From: Flavobacteriaceae bacterium | Lineage (GTDB): Bacteria; Bacteroidota; Bacteroidia; Flavobacteriales; Flavobacteriaceae | Assembly: GCA_002716845.1 (NCBI GenBank) | Contig: PBCE01000019.1 | Location: 29,002 to 93,001 of the forward strand | Length of the DNA: 64,000 bases | Reading direction: 5' to 3' | The notes under the pieces: model-generated | The model's database searches: none | What the model saw: only the letters and a program-made list of their open reading frames with translations | Told to the model about the DNA's origin: nothing | Shown here: one piece after another, positions 10,276 to 19,839 of the stretch | Layout of the letters: the number at the start of each line of letters is the position of its first letter | Numbering within the stretch: position 1 is the stretch's first letter | Program-made: the position numbers and the translations under genes

Positions 10276-11526
10276 ATGAAACCAAGACGTGTAGTAATTA
10301 CCGGATTGGGAGCCCTAACTCCTATAGGAAACACCCTCCCTGAGTTCTGGGAGGGCTTATTATCTGGCACAAGTGGTGCCGCACCCATCACTCTTTTTAA
10401 CGCATCAGGTTTTAAAACCCAATTTGCGTGTGAAGTTAAGGGTTTTGATCCCATGGAATTTATGGACCGCAAGGAGGCCCGTAAATGCGACCGTTTTACA
10501 CAATTTGCTCTAGTATCGACAGATGAGGCCATTGCAGATTCTGGTCTTGATTTTGAAAAAGAGGACTGCGATAGAATAGGCGTAATATGGGGTTCTGGGG
10601 TAGGAGGCTTGGAAACCTTTCAAAATGAAATGCTCAATCATGCCTCGGGTGACGGCTCCCCGCGATTTAATCCTTTTTTCATCCCTAAAATGATCCCTGA
10701 CATTGCGCCTGGCCTCATTTCTATGAAACATGGCCTAAGAGGGCCAAATTTTGCAACTGTATCTGCCTGTGCTTCGGCTTCTAACGCCATCATTGATTCG
10801 TTAAATTATATCAAGATGGGTTATGCCGACATCATTGTTTCCGGAGGATCGGAAGCGGCAATCAATATTGCAGGAATTGGAGGGTTTAATGCCATGCATG
10901 CCTTGTCTACTAGGAATGAAGATCCAAAAACCGCTTCCCGTCCTTTTGACAAAGACAGAGACGGTTTTGTTCTTGGTGAAGGTGCCGGAGCACTTATCCT
11001 AGAAGAATATGAACACGCTATTACCAGAGGTGCCAAAATTTATGCCGAGTTGGCTGGGGCAGGACTTTCAGCAGATGCCCACCACATGACAGCCCCCCAT
11101 CCGGAAAGCATTGGTGCTAAAAAAGTGATGTTCAATTGCATTAAAGATGCCCAAATAAAACCAGAAGATGTTGATGCCATCAATATGCATGGAACCTCAA
11201 CGCCTTTGGGCGATGTAGCGGAAACCAATGCCGTCTTATCTGTTTTTGGAGAGCATACTTATAACATCAATATTAATTCAACCAAATCGATGACGGGACA
11301 CTTGTTGGGCGCTGCAGGAGCCATAGAAGCTATTGCCTCTATCCTGACCATTACCAACAACATTGTCCCTCCAACAATAAATCACCAAACCCAAGACGAC
11401 CAACTGGATCCTAAAATTAATTTTACTTTAGGAAAAGCACAAACGCGAAATGTTGATATCGCTTTGTCTAATACCTTCGGTTTTGGAGGTCACAATGCCT
11501 GTGTTCTTTTCAAAAAAATTATCTAA
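10276..11526 (+). CDS. fabF: Beta-ketoacyl-ACP synthase II
   Basis: RRVVITGLGALTPIGN, SACASASNAI active-site Cys, NMHGTSTPLGD, TKSMTGHLLGAAG, NTFGFGGHN. Confidence 0.96.
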   Translation: MKPRRVVITGLGALTPIGNTLPEFWEGLLSGTSGAAPITLFNASGFKTQFACEVKGFDPMEFMDRKEARKCDRFTQFALVSTDEAIADSGLDFEKEDCDRIGVIWGSGVGGLETFQNEMLNHASGDGSPRFNPFFIPKMIPDIAPGLISMKHGLRGPNFATVSACASASNAIIDSLNYIKMGYADIIVSGGSEAAINIAGIGGFNAMHALSTRNEDPKTASRPFDKDRDGFVLGEGAGALILEEYEHAITRGAKIYAELAGAGLSADAHHMTAPHPESIGAKKVMFNCIKDAQIKPEDVDAINMHGTSTPLGDVAETNAVLSVFGEHTYNININSTKSMTGHLLGAAGAIEAIASILTITNNIVPPTINHQTQDDQLDPKINFTLGKAQTRNVDIALSNTFGFGGHNACVLFKKII

Positions 11527-11534
11527 ATTTAATT

Positions 11535-12257
11535 GTGAATTTTTTTAGCCACTTACTGAAACCATCGGCTCAAAAAGAAAAAGTATTTTTTAATAAACTC
11601 AGGCAGATCACTGGGCTGAAACCCCGCAGAAAAGAAATCTACATCACCGCTTTCACCCATCGCTCTCTCAATTTAAAAGACGAAAAAGGGAACTCAATAA
11701 ATTTTGAACGGCTTGAATTTTTAGGGGACTCTATGTTAGGTGTTGTAGTTTCCTCATTTTTGTACGAGAAATTTCCCCATGCTACAGAGGGTAAGTTAAC
11801 CAAATACCGAGCAATGATTGTGAGCCGAGACAACCTAAATCAAATTGGCGACAAAATGGATTTGGTAAAATTCCTCAATCTCGAAAACAAAGTGAATTTT
11901 GGAAATAACATTCACGGAAATTTACTTGAAGCACTGGTGGGTGCGGTTTTGGTTGACAGAGGATACGATCGGTGCAATAAATTTATCTCACGAAAAATTT
12001 TGGGTAAACACCTTAATTTCGATCAACTTGAAAACAGCGTATTAAGTTATAAAGGGCTATTGGTGGAATGGGGACAGAAAACCAAAAAAGAAATAAAATT
12101 TGTGACCAATACTGATGATGGTTTGGACCCTGAATTCAATTACACCACACAAATTTTTTTGAATGAAAACCAAATTATAAAGGCCCGGGGTTTTTCTAAA
12201 AAAAAATCTGAGGAAAAAGCTGCCAAAAGGGCCTTTCATGTCTTGAACATAAAATAG
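11535..12257 (+). CDS. rnc: Ribonuclease III
   Basis: NFERLEFLGDSMLGVVVS signature, C-terminal dsRBD (KKKSEEKAAKRAF); GTG start. Confidence 0.93.
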   Translation: MNFFSHLLKPSAQKEKVFFNKLRQITGLKPRRKEIYITAFTHRSLNLKDEKGNSINFERLEFLGDSMLGVVVSSFLYEKFPHATEGKLTKYRAMIVSRDNLNQIGDKMDLVKFLNLENKVNFGNNIHGNLLEALVGAVLVDRGYDRCNKFISRKILGKHLNFDQLENSVLSYKGLLVEWGQKTKKEIKFVTNTDDGLDPEFNYTTQIFLNENQIIKARGFSKKKSEEKAAKRAFHVLNIK

Positions 12258-12264
12258 TAATCTG

Positions 12265-12723
12265 ATGTCTAAAGTAAAGCATTATCTGCTTGATGAAATT
12301 TCAGAAGATGATTTCCATTTGATGGCAATTCACACTCGTTGTGAAGGGTATTTGTTGGCTTATCTGCTCAATAAGTATTTGTCATGTAAGTTTAAATTGT
12401 CTAAAAACAAAACGGCTTTTAATTTTGAAAATTACCAGTGGATCGATCGCATTAATCAAATTGAAGTTCACTTGTACTCCAATCGAACTTATATAGAGCA
12501 AAATGAAAAGCAAAACGAAATCCGCTTATTTGATTTACCTGAGTCAAAAGAATTATATTTGGTAAATGATTTAAAGGATGCTGACTTCATCATAAAAATT
12601 AATTCAGGTGTTATACCTAATATTTTTATCAGAAAGGTAGAGTCTATGGAAGAAATTTCCTACTGCTACTTGCCTGATCAAAGACAATTAAATCACGATT
12701 TTATTGTAAATTTAGATGGATGA
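12265..12723 (+). CDS. IPExxxVDY family protein (uncharacterised Bacteroidetes family)
   Basis: 152-aa conserved-type ORF in the typical rnc-pyk position; overlaps the pyk start by 4 bp. Confidence 0.6.
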   Translation: MSKVKHYLLDEISEDDFHLMAIHTRCEGYLLAYLLNKYLSCKFKLSKNKTAFNFENYQWIDRINQIEVHLYSNRTYIEQNEKQNEIRLFDLPESKELYLVNDLKDADFIIKINSGVIPNIFIRKVESMEEISYCYLPDQRQLNHDFIVNLDG

Positions 12724-14147
12724 CTATTAGAAAAAAAACTAAAATTATTGCCACTCTTGGTCCTGCATCAGACAAAGAGGAAATAATCGAAGAGATGATT
12801 CTTTCGGGTGTAGATGTTTTCCGAATTAATTTTTCTCATGCCGAGCATGAAGACGTTAAAAAAAGAATCCAATCTATTCGAAAAATAAGTAAAAAACTCA
12901 ATTCCAATACTTCTATTTTGGCTGACCTTCAAGGGCCAAAACTACGGATTGGAGAGGTTGAATCGGATATAAAGGTAGCGCCTGGAGACCAGATTTCTTT
13001 TCTAAATGGAGATCCATTTGAGGGCAACAAAGAAAAAGTTTTTATGAATTATGAAAACTTTTCTAGGGATGTAAAGCCTGGTGAACGGATTCTGCTGGAC
13101 GATGGTAAGCTTATTTTTGAGGTTATTGCTACCGACAAACACTCCAGAGTTGATGCTAAGGTGATCCAAGGTGGAAAATTAAAATCCAAAAAAGGAGTTA
13201 ATCTCCCCAATACAAAAATTTCCCTTCCTGCTTTAACAAAAAAGGACATTATTGATGCCGAAATTGCCATCGGAGAAGAGGTGGACTGGATCGCGTTGTC
13301 CTTTGTTAGAAATAGCGAGGACATATTGGACTTAAGAAAAATGATCGAAAAACAATCTGGTCATAAGATCCCAATCATCGCAAAAATCGAGAAACCCGAG
13401 GGGATAGAGAATATAGATAAAATTATTTCGTACTGCGATGGATTGATGGTTGCTCGTGGAGATTTGGGTGTTGAAATACCCCCTGCCGAAGTACCACTGG
13501 TTCAAAAAGAGTTGGTTAAATTGGCTAAAAAAGCAAGGATTCCTGTTATTATCGCTACGCAAATGATGGAGAGTATGATCGATAGCCTTACTGCAACCCG
13601 GGCAGAGGTAAACGATGTAGCAAACTCTGTGATGGACGGTGCAGATGCTGTGATGCTTTCTGGTGAAACATCTGTTGGTGAGTACCCAGTCGAAGTTATT
13701 AAGTCCATGAGTTCTATCATCCTTAGTGTGGAGAATTCTGAGTTAATAACTGTTCCTCAGAAACCTCCTAATATTAGGACTGTAAGATTCATTACCAAGT
13801 CCATTTGTTATCATGCTGTTCACATTGCGAATGATGTACAGGCAAAAGCCATATGTACACTCACTAAAAGTGGATATACTGCTTTTCAAGTTTCAGCGTT
13901 GAGGCCCCACTCTTTCATTTTGGTCTTTACTTCCAACAAAAGAATTCTTACTCAGCTCAACCTTATATGGGGTGTCAAAGCTTTTTTCTATGATAGTTTT
14001 GAGAGCACTGACAAAACGGTTGAACAGATCAATGATATCGCCAGCAAAATGGAATATGTGAAAAAAGGAGACCTTCTGGTCAACCTTACCGCCATGCCTA
14101 TTGTAGAAAAAGGAATGGTCAATACCCTAAGAGTATCCACGGTATAA
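12720..14147 (+). CDS. pyk: Pyruvate kinase
   Basis: KTKIIATLGPAS, FRINFSHAEHED, PIIAKIEKPEGIENID, MVARGDLGVEIP, ATQMMESM. Confidence 0.96.
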   Translation: MTIRKKTKIIATLGPASDKEEIIEEMILSGVDVFRINFSHAEHEDVKKRIQSIRKISKKLNSNTSILADLQGPKLRIGEVESDIKVAPGDQISFLNGDPFEGNKEKVFMNYENFSRDVKPGERILLDDGKLIFEVIATDKHSRVDAKVIQGGKLKSKKGVNLPNTKISLPALTKKDIIDAEIAIGEEVDWIALSFVRNSEDILDLRKMIEKQSGHKIPIIAKIEKPEGIENIDKIISYCDGLMVARGDLGVEIPPAEVPLVQKELVKLAKKARIPVIIATQMMESMIDSLTATRAEVNDVANSVMDGADAVMLSGETSVGEYPVEVIKSMSSIILSVENSELITVPQKPPNIRTVRFITKSICYHAVHIANDVQAKAICTLTKSGYTAFQVSALRPHSFILVFTSNKRILTQLNLIWGVKAFFYDSFESTDKTVEQINDIASKMEYVKKGDLLVNLTAMPIVEKGMVNTLRVSTV

Positions 14148-14209
14148 CCCCTAGTCCTCTGCTCGGAGAATAATTGATTTTTTTTCGCTCAAAAAGCCTG
14201 ATCACCAAT

Positions 14210-14512
14210 ATGAAATTTGAAATTGAGAGAAAATTTTTAGTTAAAAATACCACTTTCAAAGAGCAGGCTGTCAAAAGTATTCATATTATCCAAGCCTAAC
14301 TGAGTAAAGATCCTGAGCGAACGGTTAGGGTCAGAATCACAGATCAAAAGGCTTGCTTAACCATCAAAGGGAAAAGCAATAAAGAAGGGACAAAACGCTT
14401 GGAATGGGAAAACGAAATTTCTTTAAAAGAAGCGAGAGATCTACTTCAACTGACCTTAGATGAACCCATTGAAAGGATAAGGCACATTGTGCCACATCAA
14501 AAATTGAATTAA
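14210..14512 (+). pseudogene. CYTH-domain protein remnant with internal stop and missing C-terminus
   Basis: Not in the ORF track. MKFEIERKFLVKNTTFKEQAVKSIHIIQA*LSKDPERTVRVRITDQKACLTIKGKSNKEGTKRLEWENEISLKEARDLLQLTLDEPIERIRHIVPHQKLN*; EIERKFLV, TVRVRI, LTIKG and E-x-E CYTH motifs are kept around the TAA at 14297-14299. Confidence 0.82.
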
Positions 14513-14516
14513 CTCC

Positions 14517-15524
14517 CTATTTAAATTGGGAAAGAAACCGAATGTCATTTTCAAAAAACAGTCGAATATCACCAATTTGATAGAGCAACATTGCTATCCT
14601 TTCTATCCCCATACCAAAGGCATAACCACAGTATTTATTAGGATCAATATTGCAATTTTTTAATACGTTGGGATCGACCATTCCGCAACCCATAATTTCT
14701 AACCATCCCGATCCTTTAGTTATACGGTAATCAGTTTCTGTCTCTAATCCCCAATAAATATCGACCTCAGCACTGGGCTCAGTAAAAGGAAAATAGGAGG
14801 GCCGCAAGCGAATTTCAGACTTTCCAAAAAGTGCTTTTGTAAAATAAAGCAGCGTCTGTTTTAGATCGGCGAAGGATACCTGATTGTCAATGTATAAGCC
14901 CTCTACTTGATGAAATATACAATGGGATCTGGCTGAGATTGCTTCATTTCTAAAAACCCTACCTGGTGAAATGGTCCGGATGGGGGGTTGGTTATTTTCC
15001 ATGAACCTGACTTGGACAGAGGAGGTGTGGGTTCTCAACAAAATATCTGGGTCGGTTTGAATAAAAAAAGTGTCCTGCATATCTCGAGCAGGATGATACT
15101 CGGGAAGATTCAAAGCCGTGAAATTGTGCCAATCGTCTTCAATCTCTGGACCCTCTGAGATACTAAATCCAATCTGTGAAAATATTTCTACTATCCTATT
15201 TTTAACCAAAGAGAGGGGATGCCTTGCGCCTGAGTGAAAGGGAAATCCAGGTTTTGATAAATCTCCATAATTGTGCAGATCAGCGGTAGAATTTTGTTCT
15301 AATTGAAGGTTTTTTACTTTTTCAGAAACTGCATTCTTCAACTCGTTTAACGCCTGTCCGTATGCTTTTTTATCTTGGGGAGGGACCTCTTTAAAGGCAG
15401 TAAAAAAATCGTTAAGTATTCCTTTTTTACCTAGATGTTTTATTCTAAAAGACTCTATATCCTCTTTTGATTTTGCTTCAAAAGTGCTGACCGAGGCCAG
15501 TGTCTCTTTTATTTTATTAATCAT
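14517..15524 (-). CDS. pheS: Phenylalanine--tRNA ligase subunit alpha
   Basis: GARHPLSLVKNRIVEIFSQIGF, HPARDMQDTFF, RTHTSSVQVR, HCIFHQVEGLYID, FGMGIERIAML. Confidence 0.96.
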   Translation of the reverse strand: MINKIKETLASVSTFEAKSKEDIESFRIKHLGKKGILNDFFTAFKEVPPQDKKAYGQALNELKNAVSEKVKNLQLEQNSTADLHNYGDLSKPGFPFHSGARHPLSLVKNRIVEIFSQIGFSISEGPEIEDDWHNFTALNLPEYHPARDMQDTFFIQTDPDILLRTHTSSVQVRFMENNQPPIRTISPGRVFRNEAISARSHCIFHQVEGLYIDNQVSFADLKQTLLYFTKALFGKSEIRLRPSYFPFTEPSAEVDIYWGLETETDYRITKGSGWLEIMGCGMVDPNVLKNCNIDPNKYCGYAFGMGIERIAMLLYQIGDIRLFFENDIRFLSQFK

Positions 15525-15541
15525 ATAACAAAAGTAAACAT

Positions 15542-15910
15542 TTATTGAATTAGGGCGCGTTTTAAAAAATAGCTTACCAAAGCTTCTTTCATCATAACAC
15601 TTTGCTCACCAGGTTTGAGCGGGGGTAACTCTTCGAGGAGTTCGAAGTGCGGCCAGCCCTCATCATCGATGCAGTCAAAGCGATAATACCCAAAAGGTTC
15701 CAGAACAGCGCAGATCCCTATGTGGATCAAGTTGACATTGTCATCTTTCTTCATCTTCCCGTGGACCTGACCCAATTCTTGCAACCCGACCAAGTAGAGG
15801 ATACCCTCCACATCCAATGCCTCTCCATCGGAAAAACGATCACTGAGGACTGTTACCAGTTCCTCCCAGCGTTCTTTAAGTTTTTGGTCTCTGCTTTGAT
15901 TTAATGTCAT
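15542..15910 (-). CDS. Conserved hypothetical protein
   Basis: Likely start MTLNQSRDQKLKERWEELV (residue 21 of the 142-aa track ORF); acidic, ordered, next to pheS. Confidence 0.6.
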   Translation of the reverse strand: MTLNQSRDQKLKERWEELVTVLSDRFSDGEALDVEGILYLVGLQELGQVHGKMKKDDNVNLIHIGICAVLEPFGYYRFDCIDDEGWPHFELLEELPPLKPGEQSVMMKEALVSYFLKRALIQ

Positions 15911-15979
15911 TTTCAAAGATACTGGCTTTATGGTAAATCTCGAGAGGAGATTCCCAAAAAAAAAGTACATTAGTAAATA

Positions 15980-16489
15980 GTGAATTTGATCGATATCATA
16001 CTGTATATAGCCTTAGGTTTTGGTCTAATCAAAGGGTTTTTTAAGGGGTTTATTGTTGAAGTTGCCAGCTTAGGAGCCCTCTTTTTAGGACTTCTGGGTG
16101 CTTTTAAATGCTCTGGATTTTTAACCGATTTATTGAAAGAATTTGTAGACTGGAACCCCATCGCCATTAAAACTGTAGCCTACTTGATTATTTTTATGAT
16201 CATTGTCTATGGCGTCTCAGTTTTGGCACGTGCAATGACAAAAATAATAAGCAAAGCCTCACTGGGTCTATTCAACAAGTTTTTGGGCGCTTCATTTGGG
16301 ATGTTGAAATGGGCGGTCCTGATGAGTGTCGGCTTATTTTTTGTGGGAAAGCTCAACAGTTGGGTTAGTCTTTTGGATGAAGGAATGATAGAAAGTTCTC
16401 TCCTCTACCAGCCCATTAAAGCCTTGGGAGAATTCCTTTTCGATTGGGGAAGTACAATGACACACGACCTCCCTGAGGACACTATTTAA
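15980..16489 (+). CDS. CvpA family membrane protein
   Basis: MNLIDIILYIALGFGLIKGFFKGFIVEVASL, multiple TM segments; GTG start. Confidence 0.85.
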   Translation: MNLIDIILYIALGFGLIKGFFKGFIVEVASLGALFLGLLGAFKCSGFLTDLLKEFVDWNPIAIKTVAYLIIFMIIVYGVSVLARAMTKIISKASLGLFNKFLGASFGMLKWAVLMSVGLFFVGKLNSWVSLLDEGMIESSLLYQPIKALGEFLFDWGSTMTHDLPEDTI

Positions 16490-17252
16490 AACCTTTCAGG
16501 TCTCTGATCTCTCCATCTTTAACCCATCCCTCCGATCCATTGGCAATTCTGATCTTTTGCCATTCCTGAAGTTTATCCAACATTTGAACCTTAGTTCCTT
16601 CATGGAGTTGGAATAAAACCTCGGCTCGGGTATTGGGTTCTGCCCAAACCTCTAACTTTTCGTTAAATAAAATCCCATAAAAGGTATTGTCTTCATTCGA
16701 GGATTTAATAAAACTTACAAACACCGAAAAAATCAATATGACCCCAGCTAAAATCGCGGAAATAAAGAAAGACCTTTTGATAATAGGCACTTTATTCCAA
16801 ATGTAGACCCCCCACAGTATGGCTAAAATCCATGAACAGACCACTATAAAATATGCCCATCCCTCTAAGGAAAACAGATTAAATATCTTCTCACTTAAAA
16901 GTGTAATTTGAGATTTGGGCAACACTTCGACCGCATCGATGGCCATATTTTGAGCAAACACAATGTTTACAATTAAGTCCTCATCTTTGGGATCTAACTG
17001 TCTGGCTTTTTCAAAATAAAAAATACTCTCTCCAACTTGATTCAAACGATAGTATGAATTGGCGAGGTTATAATATAGTGCTACACTTTGATCGCCAGCT
17101 TCCAATATTTCCTTGTACAACATTACCGCCTTCTCAAATTGGGCGGCGTTGTATGCAGCATTTGCATTTTCAAAAGTGAAGTCATTGTTCTGAGCTGAAC
17201 TAAAAAAACAAGACAGGACCATCGCCAAAAAGAATCTTAAAGGTTGCCTCAT
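16482..17252 (-). CDS. batE: BatE-like TPR plus SH3-domain protein
   Basis: Signal peptide, TPRs, two TM helices, C-terminal SH3-like domain (GTKVQMLDKLQEWQKIRIANGSEGWV); end of the Bat operon. Confidence 0.82.
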   Translation of the reverse strand: MRQPLRFFLAMVLSCFFSSAQNNDFTFENANAAYNAAQFEKAVMLYKEILEAGDQSVALYYNLANSYYRLNQVGESIFYFEKARQLDPKDEDLIVNIVFAQNMAIDAVEVLPKSQITLLSEKIFNLFSLEGWAYFIVVCSWILAILWGVYIWNKVPIIKRSFFISAILAGVILIFSVFVSFIKSSNEDNTFYGILFNEKLEVWAEPNTRAEVLFQLHEGTKVQMLDKLQEWQKIRIANGSEGWVKDGEIRDLKGFK

Positions 17253-19015
17253 AATTTTTTATCAATATTAGCTATTACAGAAAGTGCATCGTCAAAATCA
17301 TTTTTCATTTTGGTGTCAGAGGCAGGTGCGTATCTCGCTGCTTCACAATTTTCCAAAAGATCAATAAAGGAGTTTATCTCGACTCGGTCCAAGTTTTTAT
17401 CCGCTAAGATTTCAGAAATTTTGTCCTTACTAAAATCGTCTGTTGTAACTTTTAACCTGGATTTTAAATAGTTGTACAAAGCCCTTTCTAATGCATCGTA
17501 AAACAAAGGTTTATTAGTCAAATTTTTTTTGGCCTCCCCCAAGTATTTTTTAGACAAACGATTGGCCAATCGTAACCGAGAGCCTTCGATATCTCCTGAA
17601 ACCTTGAGATTTCGTCGCATCAACAAAATAAAGGAAATTAACAAAAGTAGGGGCGCAACCATCAGCCCATAAAAAAGTTTACTTTTCCAGAATTTTTCCT
17701 GTACAATGGGCTGGAGATTAGGCCTTAATTTAATAAATCGAAAAGATTCATCCTTATTGTTGATCAAGGGATTAGAGAGGGTCGGGTTGTTTCCTTGGGA
17801 AGAATTATTAGACAGGGGACCTCCAAAAACATTAACAATCTGTTCACTTGATCGCAGTGTAAAATACTGCTTCTTCTTTGGGTCAAAATAGGAAAAAGAC
17901 AATGGAGGAATCGGATATTTTCCTTGAAAACGGGGAACAACTGTATAGTTGTCTTCAGCACTCCCTTGCATCCCCGAGAGGTTTGTTTTGACATTTTCTA
18001 TGTGCTCCGGCTCAAAAATTTCTAGGGTATTTGGTAAAACCAATAACGGAATATTAAAAAGTTTGAGGTTTCCTGTACCCGAAACCTTCAGCTTAATTTC
18101 AAAAGACTCTGATACCTTCAATGATTTCTTGTTGAGTATCGCATCAAAATTAAATTGACCTACAGCACCAAAGAAGTTGACCGGTTTTCCGATCTCTGGC
18201 AAGGGCTTGACGTTGATGGTTCTCCTTCCTGCAGTCACCGTTCTATTGGATTGTTGTAGGATTCTGTTGCCAAAGAAGTCTCTGCGGTTTGAGGGCAAGT
18301 CAATGACCAAGTTCAAACTCAATGGTTCTAAACTGAGCTTTCCTGTTTTTTGAGGATACAAAACGCTCTTTTTCCAAATCACCATATTATAGGGCTCTCC
18401 CTTATAGGTGCCATCCTCAACCTTTAGTTGAGCAATGTCAATGTTATGACTCCAAAAATCAGCGAATTTGGGGTTTTCTACTGCCCTCCCATCGGAGATT
18501 CTCAAGGGGTTCCTGAAATACAATTTATAAACAACAGTTAAGGCCTCATTGATGTAGGGTTGCGTATTGGAAATCTCTGCCACCAGATGAAGATTGTCGT
18601 CGATCAGGTATTCAGGACTGTTGGGGTCTCTGGGGACTTCTACTGCTTCGGTTACCGTAATTTTTTGAGGAGTAGTTTTGTAGGTTTCCCCTGCAATATT
18701 AATCGTTGCCTGCGCAATGGTCAGTGACCCCTTTTGGGTGGGGGTCAAAAAATAAGTATAAGTTTTGGAGAAACTTCTTTTTCCATTGACCCAAGAATTA
18801 CTTATCGACTGATTGGGACCCCCGACCACTCTCAAGCCTGTAAAATTTGGAGGAGTAAAATTATCCCCATTTTTATTCATAATAAAATCAACCCTCAGTC
18901 GCTCGTTTAATCCTAAGCTTCTTTTGCTCAGTTTGGCCTGAAAGCTAACTTCTTGGGCAATCGTAGGAACGATTCCTGTAAGCAATAAAAAAACAATTAG
19001 AAAAGTCTTTTTCAT
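17249..19015 (-). CDS. batD: BatD (BatD/oxygen tolerance) family protein
   Basis: Signal peptide, FIMNKNGDNFTPPNFTGLRVVGGPNQSISNSWVNGK, C-terminal TM; position downstream of batC. Confidence 0.9.
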   Translation of the reverse strand: MKKTFLIVFLLLTGIVPTIAQEVSFQAKLSKRSLGLNERLRVDFIMNKNGDNFTPPNFTGLRVVGGPNQSISNSWVNGKRSFSKTYTYFLTPTQKGSLTIAQATINIAGETYKTTPQKITVTEAVEVPRDPNSPEYLIDDNLHLVAEISNTQPYINEALTVVYKLYFRNPLRISDGRAVENPKFADFWSHNIDIAQLKVEDGTYKGEPYNMVIWKKSVLYPQKTGKLSLEPLSLNLVIDLPSNRRDFFGNRILQQSNRTVTAGRRTINVKPLPEIGKPVNFFGAVGQFNFDAILNKKSLKVSESFEIKLKVSGTGNLKLFNIPLLVLPNTLEIFEPEHIENVKTNLSGMQGSAEDNYTVVPRFQGKYPIPPLSFSYFDPKKKQYFTLRSSEQIVNVFGGPLSNNSSQGNNPTLSNPLINNKDESFRFIKLRPNLQPIVQEKFWKSKLFYGLMVAPLLLLISFILLMRRNLKVSGDIEGSRLRLANRLSKKYLGEAKKNLTNKPLFYDALERALYNYLKSRLKVTTDDFSKDKISEILADKNLDRVEINSFIDLLENCEAARYAPASDTKMKNDFDDALSVIANIDKKL

Positions 19016-19023
19016 CAGAAATT

Positions 19024-19839
19024 TTACCAGTCTTTTTGTCCTCTTATAGGTATTCCTTGCACTTTTTCAGCATTGACTTTATCCTGAACTTTTTTCTCTT
19101 GATTGCTCATGGCCTCTAAAAGGCTTTTTACTTGCTCTGGGGAAAGCTCCGTTTTTTTGGGCTGAGCTGGTTGCTCTTTTTCCTGATCTCCTTGCTGGGG
19201 CTGATTCTCTTTTTTCTGGCCTCCCTCCTCTTTTTTTAACTCATCCTTGTCCCCTTCTTCTCCTTGCTCCTCATCATTCTCTTGTCCTGAATCTTTATCC
19301 TTGTCTCCTTCATTCTTTTGGTCTTGATCCTGGTCCTTATTTTCCTGCTCGTCCTCGTTCTTTTGGTCTTGTTGGTCTTGTTGGTCTTGATCCTGGTCCT
19401 GTTCTTTTTTTAAAAGCTCCTTAGCCAGAGCATAGTTGTAGCGCGTTTCTTCATCTTGAGGGTTGTTTCTCAACCCATTTTTATAGGCCTCCACGGCATT
19501 GGCATAATCTTTTTGTTTCATAAAAACATTCCCTAAATTGTGGAATGCCTGCTGTTTACTGAATTTATTTTCAGTGAATTTTTGAGTCTGAAAATACCGT
19601 TGTTTGGCTTCATCGAAATCTTGTTCTTTGAAGTGTGTATTGCCTAAATTGTATAGCGCTTCTGGTTTTTCTGGTGCCTTGGAAAGTGCCCGGCGATAAG
19701 CCATTTCGGCTCCATTAAACTCATTAGATTCAGCCTGTTGATTTCCGTCAAATATATGGTTGATGACTTCTCCTTCTTGGGCGGACAAAGTCAATGCACC
19801 AATGATGTAAGCTGTCAAAAATAAAATTTGTTTTTTCAT
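19024..19839 (-). CDS. batC: BatC-like TPR protein with D/E/Q-rich tail
   Basis: TPRs (ALYNLGNTHFKEQDFDEAKQRY) then long EQDQDQDQQDQQDQKNEDEQ low-complexity tract. Confidence 0.86.
   Translation of the reverse strand: MKKQILFLTAYIIGALTLSAQEGEVINHIFDGNQQAESNEFNGAEMAYRRALSKAPEKPEALYNLGNTHFKEQDFDEAKQRYFQTQKFTENKFSKQQAFHNLGNVFMKQKDYANAVEAYKNGLRNNPQDEETRYNYALAKELLKKEQDQDQDQQDQQDQKNEDEQENKDQDQDQKNEGDKDKDSGQENDEEQGEEGDKDELKKEEGGQKKENQPQQGDQEKEQPAQPKKTELSPEQVKSLLEAMSNQEKKVQDKVNAEKVQGIPIRGQKDW
19363..19389 (-). repeat. Three perfect tandem copies of TTGGTCTTG (9 bp) within batC
   Basis: 19363-19371, 19372-19380 and 19381-19389 are identical; unit length is a multiple of 3, encoding the QDQ-rich tract. 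Confidence 0.95.

Noticed and set aside
14297-14299. Recoding (readthrough) of the TAA in the CYTH gene instead of decay
   Set aside because: The C-terminus is also missing, so readthrough would not restore a full CYTH domain; TAA is also the least likely stop to be recoded.
19134-19405. Possible CRISPR-like or minisatellite array in batC
   Set aside because: Repeats are short, in frame and code for a D/E/Q linker; there are no regular unique spacers.
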